From Sphingobacterium corticibacterium (lineage in GTDB: Bacteria; Bacteroidota; Bacteroidia; Sphingobacteriales; Sphingobacteriaceae), in the NCBI RefSeq assembly GCF_004208525.1, contig NZ_SGIT01000001.1, forward strand, positions 806,001-870,000: 64,000 nucleotides of DNA, written 5' to 3'. Positions 58,028 through 64,000 of the stretch are shown piece after piece. Every line of letters starts with the position of its first letter. Within the stretch, counting starts at the first letter, position 1. The notes beneath the pieces were generated by a model. That model was not told the DNA's origin, ran no database searches, and was given only the letters and a program-made list of their open reading frames with translations. A program made the translations under genes and the position numbers.

Positions 58028-58032
58028 CGTTT

Positions 58033-58776
58033 ATGCAAAAAAGTGACAATCGTTTATTTAAATTTCCGAAATTTCAAGATCTCATTATTTTTGAAGATGA
58101 TAACCTCATTGTCATTAATAAACCGCCGTTTGTAGCTTCTTTGGACAACCGGAGCGGGGATGAAGTGAATATTTTGCGTCTTGCAAAAAAATATTATCCG
58201 GATGCTCAGGTTTGCCACCGCTTGGACAAAGATACGTCCGGTCTGCTTTTATTGGCAAAGAACCCGGAAACATATCGGTTGGTCTCGATTGAATTCGAAC
58301 GGAGACGTGTAGATAAAATATACCATGCGATTATCCGCGGAACGCATACATTTACCAACCTATCCGTAGATTTACCTATTTTGAACCAAGGGAACAAAAA
58401 TGTCTCCATAGATCGTGCTAACGGAAAACTCGCCGAAACTATTTTTAATTCTATACAGTATTTTAGACATTTTACACTCGTTGAGTGTAAACCGATTACG
58501 GGACGTATGCACCAGATTCGTATCCATTTGGCTACACAGCGAGCTGCTATTGTAGGTGATGAGATGTACCGAGGTAAACCGGTTTATTTGTCTCAGATTA
58601 AAAAAAGAGGCTTTACCATGGCAAAAGGAGAAGAAGAGCAGCCCATTATGAAACGATTTGCGTTGCATGCGCGTCAAATCCGCTTTACTCTGGAAGGAAA
58701 AGAATACAATTTTGAAGCGCCATATCCGAAAGATTTTGCTACCTTGTTGAAATTACTGGAGAAATTTGATCGTTAA
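58033..58776 (+). CDS. RluA-family pseudouridine synthase
   Basis: This 247 aa enzyme isomerises uridine to pseudouridine in RNA, with the catalytic Asp D65 in CHRLDKDTSGLLLLAK. Other motifs are the N-terminal IIFEDDNLIVINKPPF and the C-terminal TGRMHQIRIHLA. There is no S4 domain. It may act on 23S rRNA or tRNA; the specific site cannot be told. It is divergent from panB, with 81 bp between starts, and is followed after 92 bp by the TlpA-like gene. Confidence 0.92.
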   Translation: MQKSDNRLFKFPKFQDLIIFEDDNLIVINKPPFVASLDNRSGDEVNILRLAKKYYPDAQVCHRLDKDTSGLLLLAKNPETYRLVSIEFERRRVDKIYHAIIRGTHTFTNLSVDLPILNQGNKNVSIDRANGKLAETIFNSIQYFRHFTLVECKPITGRMHQIRIHLATQRAAIVGDEMYRGKPVYLSQIKKRGFTMAKGEEEQPIMKRFALHARQIRFTLEGKEYNFEAPYPKDFATLLKLLEKFDR

Positions 58777-58868
58777 ACGGGGGAACTTGAGATGAAATAC
58801 TTATGTTTCCGAAAACACAAACGCACATGCGTATTCCATATAGCCCTTAAAGAACAAATTATTTACAT

Positions 58869-59468
58869 ATGAATAAAAAGAAAGTTTGGAAAATAGTTGG
58901 TAATGTTATCTTCGTGGGATTGATTATTTTATTAATTCTACCCAGTGGACGCATCTGGGTACAGCAAGGGTTGATGAAAATCGGTTTGTTTAAACCTAAA
59001 TTGGAAAAACCGGAACCGACCCCGATCGCAGAAGCAGAGGTACCCGCGAGCAGCAATTATGCGGGCGTTGCTTTTTCAGATGATAATGGAGAAGTGGTAC
59101 ATATCCCGGACTTAAAAGGAAAGGTGGTCTTCCTAAATTTTTGGGCAACCTGGTGCCCCCCTTGTAAAGCGGAAATGCCTTCTATTCAGGTGTTGAAAGA
59201 TAAATTCAAAGACAATAATAACGTGGTTTTCCTCATCGTTGAAATTGAAGGTGAAAAAGAGAAAGCGCGAGACTTTATGCAGCAAGGCAGTATGGATCTA
59301 CCCGTTTATTATCCGGAAAGTCAAATTCCGGGCGAATGGTTGGGAGGAGCTATTCCCACGACAGTCATTTTAGATAAAACGGGAAATATTGCCACACGCC
59401 ATGAGGGTATGGCTGATTATGCCCGCGTAGAGGTGTCTGACTTCATTACAGAATTAATTCAAAAATAA
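58869..59468 (+). CDS. TlpA-like membrane-anchored thioredoxin
   Basis: This 199 aa protein has an N-terminal transmembrane anchor (about 9-27, [16 protein letters not shown]) and a periplasmic thioredoxin fold. The active site is W95-C96-P-P-C99 in [15 protein letters not shown]. cis-Pro is in [11 protein letters not shown]. It resembles TlpA/ResA reductases used in cytochrome c maturation or thiol repair. It is 2 bp before pyrF, which suggests co-transcription but not a shared function. Confidence 0.92.
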   Translation: MNKKKVWKIVGNVIFVGLIILLILPSGRIWVQQGLMKIGLFKPKLEKPEPTPIAEAEVPASSNYAGVAFSDDNGEVVHIPDLKGKVVFLNFWATWCPPCKAEMPSIQVLKDKFKDNNNVVFLIVEIEGEKEKARDFMQQGSMDLPVYYPESQIPGEWLGGAIPTTVILDKTGNIATRHEGMADYARVEVSDFITELIQK

Positions 59469-59470
59469 GC

Positions 59471-60313
59471 ATGACCAAAGCAGCATTAGTTCAACAAATA
59501 AAAATCAAAAAGAGCTTTTTGTGTGTGGGATTGGATACAGATATTACTAAAATACCGACTCACCTGTTGGACGATGAAGATCCTATATTTTCTTTTAATA
59601 AAGCAATAATTGAGGCGACAGAAGATCTCTGTGTAGCGTATAAGCCTAATATCGCCTTTTATGAATGTTATGGCGTAAAAGGATGGCAATCGCTACAAAA
59701 AACGTGGGAAATCCTGCCCAAAAATTGCCTGAGCATCGCAGATGCTAAACGTGGTGACATCGGGAATACTTCTACCAGATACGCAAAGGCATTTTTTGAT
59801 CAAGATACATCGGGGTTAGGATTTGATGCGATTACCATAGCACCGTATATGGGGCATGATTCGATTATTCCTTTTCTAGATATTCCAGATAAATGGTCTA
59901 TCGTACTAGCATTGACATCTAATTTAGGAAGTAAGGATTTTCAAAACGTTACCAATGCCTCGGGTGTGGAATTATTTGAAGTTGTGTTGGATAAAGTGAA
60001 AGAATGGGGCACTCCCGAAAATACCATGTTTGTGGTGGGAGCGACTCGAGGAGAAGGCTTTTTGAAAGTGCGTGAACATGTGCCAGACCATTTTTTGCTA
60101 GTTCCAGGTGTTGGGGCACAAGGAGGTTCGTTACAAGAGGTATGCAAATATGGTATGAACAAAGCGTGTGGTTTGTTGGTAAACAGTACCCGAGGTATTA
60201 TATATGCATCTAATGGAAAGGACTTTGCGGAACGTGCGCGGGAAGAAGCCTCAAAGCTACAAAAGGAGATGCAGGTAGAATTAGAAAGAGCGGGGATAAT
60301 TTTGGCACAATAA
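59471..60313 (+). CDS. pyrF: Orotidine-5'-phosphate decarboxylase, type 2
   Basis: PyrF makes UMP from OMP, the last step of de novo pyrimidine synthesis. The 280 aa length and the motif [14 protein letters not shown] (catalytic Lys-Asp pair) mark the longer type 2 subfamily rather than the 230 aa form. Other motifs are [18 protein letters not shown] and [17 protein letters not shown]. It is cytoplasmic. The start lies 2 bp after the thioredoxin-like gene. Confidence 0.95.
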   Translation: MTKAALVQQIKIKKSFLCVGLDTDITKIPTHLLDDEDPIFSFNKAIIEATEDLCVAYKPNIAFYECYGVKGWQSLQKTWEILPKNCLSIADAKRGDIGNTSTRYAKAFFDQDTSGLGFDAITIAPYMGHDSIIPFLDIPDKWSIVLALTSNLGSKDFQNVTNASGVELFEVVLDKVKEWGTPENTMFVVGATRGEGFLKVREHVPDHFLLVPGVGAQGGSLQEVCKYGMNKACGLLVNSTRGIIYASNGKDFAERAREEASKLQKEMQVELERAGIILAQ

Positions 60314-60344
60314 TTACTTATCTACAGCATAAGAACAATAACTT

Positions 60345-61106
60345 ATGTATATTCGATTTGTATATGTCTTCACCCTGTCGCTCACGTTATTTTTTGCATC
60401 CTGTAGTTCCATATATATGCCTAATGTGCCGGCAACACCGATGTTTCAGCGAAAAGGAGAGGTGCATGCCGCTGTTCATGCCAATATTAAAGGTAATGTA
60501 AGTGGAAGCGGCGGCGTGGCTGTAGGAAATCACATTGCGTTGATCGCGAATGGCTCTTACCTTGACCAAGGTGGTAACAACAATAAAAACAATCTATTTA
60601 AACAGTATCTAATAGAAGGTGCTCTGGGCTATTTTACGCACTTGGGGAAGGAAAAACGACAAACACTGGAAGTATATGCAGGTTATGGCGTCGGATCTTC
60701 CACAGAAATCGATCGCCGGGCTTCTACAACAGGTATGATGCCGGTAGAAACAAGGACAATGGATTTTGATAAAATTTTTGTACAGGTAAATTATTCATCT
60801 ACTCGGAGAAATAAACTAAATATATTTGGTAAGCCACGTGAATTAAATTATGGTACGGCTATTCGTGCAAGCCGGGTGGCCATGCAAGATTTTACAATTA
60901 ATGATTTAACTAGTCCAACAGAAGAAGCCTTGTTTATCGAACCTCTTTTTTATACGCGCATGGAATTGAATAGAGGTTTTCAGCTACAGTATACGAACGG
61001 CTTTAATTTTAACGTGGTGGAAAACACCTATTTAAAAGCAGGAAATGCTGTATTTACATTAGGGCTGACATATAATTTTGGCGGAAAAAGGAATAAAACA
61101 AAGTAA
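60345..61106 (+). CDS. Outer-membrane lipoprotein with beta-barrel-like C-terminus
   Basis: I do not recognise a named family. The 253 aa protein has a lipoprotein signal (FFASCSS, Cys at about 20), a segment MPNVPATPMFQRKGEVHAAVHANIKG, and repeated amphipathic beta strands. The last residues, NAVFTLGLTYNFGGKRN, resemble an outer-membrane barrel terminal strand. It might be a small surface barrel or a lipidated outer-membrane protein with porin-like strands. The next gene (another lipoprotein) begins 10 bp downstream, so they are probably co-expressed. Confidence 0.65.
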   Translation: MYIRFVYVFTLSLTLFFASCSSIYMPNVPATPMFQRKGEVHAAVHANIKGNVSGSGGVAVGNHIALIANGSYLDQGGNNNKNNLFKQYLIEGALGYFTHLGKEKRQTLEVYAGYGVGSSTEIDRRASTTGMMPVETRTMDFDKIFVQVNYSSTRRNKLNIFGKPRELNYGTAIRASRVAMQDFTINDLTSPTEEALFIEPLFYTRMELNRGFQLQYTNGFNFNVVENTYLKAGNAVFTLGLTYNFGGKRNKTK

Positions 61107-61116
61107 TAAATTAGAT

Positions 61117-61716
61117 ATGGAAAGAAAGAACATCAATATCCTATGTATAATGTTCATGGGATTATTATTGAGCGGCTGTGCTATCAATAAAAATCAAATT
61201 GACGCACTTGCCAAATGCGACTATACAGTGGAATCTCTGCAGGATATCCGTTTGGCCGGTAGAAATATGGATAGCTACACAGGAAAAGATGGTGTAAATT
61301 TAGCTTCCCTTCCGGGGATTGCCATGGCGATGTTGCGCCAAGATTTACCGCTGGAGGCGCGAATAAATATGAAAGTCAGTAACCCCACTACCACAACAAC
61401 AAAAATCAATTCCTTCAAATATCTGATTGAAATTCAAGGAAAACCACTTTTTGAAGGAACGGTGAACGAAAATCTTCATTTGGCAACCGGTGAGAGCACC
61501 GTTGTACCCCTAACCTTTAAAGCGAATATCTTCGGTACCGCAAAAGAAGAAGGAATCGAAAATGTATTAAATGAGCTTTTCACGAGAAAAGGAGAAGGTT
61601 TTCTTGTCCTTAAAATAAAACCATCTATTAAAATTGGCAATAGTAATATCTACTATCCGGGCTATATTACGGTAGACAGAAATCTAGCAAAAAGCATTGG
61701 GAAATTAGTGATGTAG
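61117..61716 (+). CDS. LEA14-like lipoprotein
   Basis: From the ATG at 61117 this is a 199 aa lipoprotein (lipobox LLSGCAIN). The body (about 70-160) resembles a LEA14/WHy-type beta sandwich: LEARINMKVSNPTTTTTKINSFKY, then LFEGTVNENLHLATGESTVVPLTFKA. In plants LEA14-like domains are linked to desiccation and stress; bacterial copies are mostly uncharacterised. The longer frame from a TTG at 61078 overlaps the preceding gene and lacks a signal, so it is rejected. It follows the barrel-like lipoprotein by 10 bp. Confidence 0.75.
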   Translation: MERKNINILCIMFMGLLLSGCAINKNQIDALAKCDYTVESLQDIRLAGRNMDSYTGKDGVNLASLPGIAMAMLRQDLPLEARINMKVSNPTTTTTKINSFKYLIEIQGKPLFEGTVNENLHLATGESTVVPLTFKANIFGTAKEEGIENVLNELFTRKGEGFLVLKIKPSIKIGNSNIYYPGYITVDRNLAKSIGKLVM

Positions 61717-61722
61717 GTTTTT

Positions 61723-61756
61723 TTGTATCCTTTTTTATCAAGAAAAAAGGATACAA
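61723..61756. terminator. Perfect hairpin between the LEA14-like gene and the PagL-like gene
   Basis: TTGTATCCTTTTTT (61723-61736) and AAAAAAGGATACAA (61743-61756) form a 14-bp perfect stem with loop ATCAAG. It has no distinct T run after the stem, so its efficiency as a terminator is uncertain. It lies between convergent genes. Confidence 0.55.
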
Positions 61757-61762
61757 CATCTG

Positions 61763-62896
61763 TTAATCCCTATTAAACGTATACCCCACAGTCCATTCGA
61801 TAAAATCTGCCTTTCCTTTATGGGCTTTGATAGAGATGCCTGCATTAATGTCTTTATAAACATAATACCGTGCGCCTGCTCTTAAAAAGACATGGTTTAT
61901 TTCACCATTGAAATATCGTTTGTGAATATAATACCCCACGTTCCCATTCAATACCAAATTACGGTTTAATACATGCACCAAGTAAAATGATGGTCCGCCG
62001 GATAATTTAGCGCTTAATTTCCCGCTATCATCTCCTGCAATTTCATCGTAGTTTCCGGAAGAGGAGTAGAATAAATCGAGACCAGCACCCATTCTCCATT
62101 TATGTGCTACGTGCTTACTCGCGTAAACACCTAATGTGGTCTTTAAAAAACGCTCATCTTTATTAATATCTAATTGTTTCCAGCCTATACCGTAATTGAT
62201 ATGATAGAGAATTTTGTCGCTATAGGGAGCTATCTTGCTCTTGTCGGGAATAACGGTTCCACCGTTGGGTTGATAAGTAATGGAAGCCGTGAGGGGAATT
62301 AGATTAACGCCTTTGTTTGGCAACCGAAGAGCTCCATTTGAAAAGTGGTGATAGGCCAAACCTAATCCTACGCGCCAATTCGGATTAATTTTATACTGAC
62401 TCCGTATACCAAAATCAATAAAAACATTATTTTTTGCGCCGATAACGACATTCAGCGGATTGGTTTCGGCATCATAAGGTGTAAAGTTGCCTGAAATACC
62501 GAGACCTATACGATAATCGAAACTCCAGCGCTTCTTTCTTAAATTTCCAAATGGGGATTGCATGAATCCGTATATAGCATAAGGGCTTCCTATAATATCG
62601 GTATTAAATGTACTACTATAAAATCCAATCCCGTAGATAGGATTGTTATATAGTGTGAAGTATTGGTCATCTGATTTCTGTATTTTCCAGCCTATTTTTA
62701 AGTTGATCCCATTGTAATATGCACTTTCAAAAGTAGTACGCCTTATATCTTTAGCCGCCAATATTCCGCCATTTTCCATTTCTAACTCTATAACAAATGG
62801 ATTCTTTACGGGTTCTTTTCCTGGAATAGAATCTACTTGTGCATATAGTTGTGAAGTAGCTATTAATAACACTGATGTTAAAAAAAAATTTTCCAA
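61763..62896 (-). CDS. PagL-like lipid A 3-O-deacylase (acyloxyacyl hydrolase family)
   Basis: This is an outer-membrane barrel of the PagL family, which removes the 3-O-acyl chain of lipid A. The catalytic His-Ser motif is HHFSNG (H184, S186), and the C-terminal VGYTFNRD ends like a barrel strand. The 377 aa is long for PagL but matches larger Bacteroidota acyloxyacyl-hydrolase proteins. The displayed start is a TTG (62896) with an uncharged signal sequence ENFFLTSVLLIATSQLYAQ. A frame shifted by one base from a TTG at 62910 would give KRRYWKIFF, a standard signal n-region. The shift point is the T9 tract (A9 at 62880-62888). So the gene may be phase-variable, slippage-dependent or mis-sequenced here. 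Confidence 0.75.
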   Translation of the reverse strand: MENFFLTSVLLIATSQLYAQVDSIPGKEPVKNPFVIELEMENGGILAAKDIRRTTFESAYYNGINLKIGWKIQKSDDQYFTLYNNPIYGIGFYSSTFNTDIIGSPYAIYGFMQSPFGNLRKKRWSFDYRIGLGISGNFTPYDAETNPLNVVIGAKNNVFIDFGIRSQYKINPNWRVGLGLAYHHFSNGALRLPNKGVNLIPLTASITYQPNGGTVIPDKSKIAPYSDKILYHINYGIGWKQLDINKDERFLKTTLGVYASKHVAHKWRMGAGLDLFYSSSGNYDEIAGDDSGKLSAKLSGGPSFYLVHVLNRNLVLNGNVGYYIHKRYFNGEINHVFLRAGARYYVYKDINAGISIKAHKGKADFIEWTVGYTFNRD

Positions 62897-62927
62897 TATC
62901 GTCTTTTCAAAAATAATAATTTGGAGC

Positions 62928-62935
62928 CAAAGATA
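62928..62935 (-). promoter_or_regulatory. -7 box TATCTTTG of the PagL-like gene
   Basis: TATCTTTG on the minus strand lies 18 bases before the TTG at 62910 and 32 before the TTG at 62896. The transcript region between contains no ATG. Confidence 0.5.
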
Positions 62936-63036
62936 TCACTTTTTTTAACGTTATAGGCTGTGCTTTGATGCGGAATCAGTGATATTTCCGTCATTTTAAA
63001 TACGCTTTGCAAGCACTTTTTTTTGTAACTTGATTG

Positions 63037-63067
63037 TTGTAAAAAAGACTTAGTGTATTTTTTACAA
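63037..63067. promoter_or_regulatory. Inverted repeat in the PagL-like/FGE-like divergent region
   Basis: TTGTAAAAAA (63037-63046) and TTTTTTACAA (63058-63067) are perfect inverted repeats around an 11-base spacer, GACTTAGTGTA. TATATTTA at 63077-63084 may be a -7-like box for the next gene. Binding protein unknown. Confidence 0.4.
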
Positions 63068-63110
63068 TATTATTCCTATATTTAGTTCCGATTTGTAAAA
63101 ATCTAGATTA

Positions 63111-64000
63111 ATGATAATGCAAAATGTAAAGAACGGTTTAATTATTTTTACGTTCATGGTAGCTAATCTCCTTTCAAAAGCACAGGAAAAGCACGGGCGT
63201 TATATTCAAAAAGTGGCAGGAACTCATTTAGAATTTTCTATGGAAGCAATTCCTGGAGGGACATTTCTTATGGGAAGTGATAAATCTAATAAAGAGGATG
63301 AAAAACCGATTCATCAGGTGGAGCTTGATCCATTTTGGATGGGTACTTATGAGGTAACCTGGGATTTATACGAACCTTTTGTTTATAAGGACTTGGAACA
63401 GACGATTGCCATTGATGGTAAAGTACCGTCTGGCGTAGACGCGGTGACACGGCCGACAAAACCTTATTTAGATATGACTTTTGGCATGGGTAAAGAAGGA
63501 CATCCTGCATTAGCAATGACACATTATAATGCCATCCAGTTTTGCAAATGGCTTTATACGCGTACGGGCGTATTCTATCGTTTACCCACAGAAGCAGAGT
63601 GGGAGTATGCTTGTCGTGCGGGATCTACATCCGAATATTTTTTTGGAGACGACGTTTCCCAACTAGTAGAATACGCTTGGTTTGAAGCAAATAGCAACGA
63701 AAAAACGGCACCGGTAGGAAAGAAAAAACCGAATGCCTGGGGATTATATGATATGATGGGGAATGTGGCAGAATGGACTTTCGATCAGTATATAGCTGAT
63801 TACTATAAACAGTTTGAGGGTAAGACGGTTAAAAATCCGGTTGCTGTGCCGACTGAACTATACCCACATAGCGTAAGAGGAGGTTCTTTTGATAGCCAGC
63901 CTGATGAACTTCGATCGACTGCCCGTATGGTATCTGATCCTATATGGAAGCAATTAGATCCACAAATACCGAAATCTAATTGGTGGTTTCCCGAAGCTCC
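63111..64000 (+). CDS. Formylglycine-generating-enzyme-family (SUMF1-like) protein, truncated at window end
   Basis: The gene opens with ATG at 63111 (or 63117) and runs off the end of the window; at least 296 residues are visible. A signal peptide is followed by the FGE-sulfatase domain: FSMEAIPGGTFLMGSD, DPFWMGTYEVTWDLY, YRLPTEAEWEYACRAG and LYDMMGNVAEWTFDQY, ending with SVRGGSFDS and TARMVSDP. These are the hallmark motifs of the family, which includes enzymes that make the formylglycine of sulfatases, Bacteroidota gliding/secretion proteins GldJ/GldK, and proteins of unknown role. No sulfatase is in the window. The active-site cysteines cannot be judged with the C-terminus missing. Confidence 0.88.
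   Translation, partial: MIMQNVKNGLIIFTFMVANLLSKAQEKHGRYIQKVAGTHLEFSMEAIPGGTFLMGSDKSNKEDEKPIHQVELDPFWMGTYEVTWDLYEPFVYKDLEQTIAIDGKVPSGVDAVTRPTKPYLDMTFGMGKEGHPALAMTHYNAIQFCKWLYTRTGVFYRLPTEAEWEYACRAGSTSEYFFGDDVSQLVEYAWFEANSNEKTAPVGKKKPNAWGLYDMMGNVAEWTFDQYIADYYKQFEGKTVKNPVAVPTELYPHSVRGGSFDSQPDELRSTARMVSDPIWKQLDPQIPKSNWWFPEA

Noticed and set aside
61078..61116. TTG-initiated extension of the LEA14-like gene
   Set aside because: It overlaps the upstream lipoprotein and would bury the lipoprotein signal; the ATG at 61117 fits better.

Overview
The window looks like chromosomal DNA of a Bacteroidota, most likely a Sphingobacteriaceae member related to Sphingobacterium or Pedobacter (inference from gene content, no database search). 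The reasons are a SusC/SusD/SusE outer-membrane system, a second carboxypeptidase-domain beta-barrel protein, many promoters with the Bacteroidota -7 box TAnnTTTG (several with TTG or TTTG 19-21 bp upstream), mostly no Shine-Dalgarno sequence, and a SAM-I riboswitch ahead of metY. I see no transposase, phage gene or CRISPR array.

Layout. 1-2.5 kb: xerC-type recombinase, hibernation factor hpf, a small unknown protein and ferritin. 2.6-7.3 kb: a tight operon of an outer-membrane receptor-like barrel, a quinone oxidoreductase and a Gfo/Idh/MocA dehydrogenase. 7.3-12.7 kb: an NTF2-like protein, rocD, a YceI lipoprotein, a candidate minus-strand small RNA, and an exonuclease plus cNMP/CBS/nucleotidyltransferase pair. 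12.8-16.2 kb: tRNA-Pro, then hom and metY behind a SAM-I riboswitch and a Cys/Met-rich leader peptide ORF, then two tRNA-Phe genes. 16.4-20.5 kb: mnmA facing a glycolytic cluster (pfkA, sugar-kinase-like, gap). 20.6-27.7 kb: an NrtR-like regulator and a TetR-controlled RND efflux operon. 27.8-34.4 kb: DoxX, an ECF-like sigma factor, a soluble PAS histidine kinase, an M13 peptidase, a probable inactive YgjP-like protein, an epimerase-like protein and a cupin. 34.6-36.0 kb: ysxC and a UbiA prenyltransferase.

36.1-51.7 kb is a complete maltodextrin utilisation locus: LacI-type regulator, surface GH13, SusC, SusD, SusE, periplasmic GH13, beta-phosphoglucomutase, GH65 phosphorylase and an MFS permease. 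Identical palindromes in and downstream of a consensus promoter suggest direct LacI-family control. Polymer would be bound and cut at the surface, imported by SusCD, trimmed in the periplasm, carried inward by the permease, and phosphorolysed to glucose plus beta-glucose-1-phosphate, which PgmB converts to glucose-6-phosphate. 51.7-64 kb: clpB, tRNA-Thr and tRNA-Arg, adk, obgE, panB, a RluA-type pseudouridine synthase, a TlpA-like thioredoxin, pyrF, two lipoproteins, a PagL-like lipid A deacylase with a suspicious homopolymer at its start, and a truncated formylglycine-generating-enzyme-family gene.

The observations most worth follow-up are the Cys/Met leader ORF between the SAM riboswitch and metY, the promoter-plus-terminator small RNA unit near 10 kb, the homopolymer at the start of the PagL-like gene, the 54-bp perfect palindrome holding both stop codons of mnmA and gap, and the YgjP-like protein with no HExxH motif.
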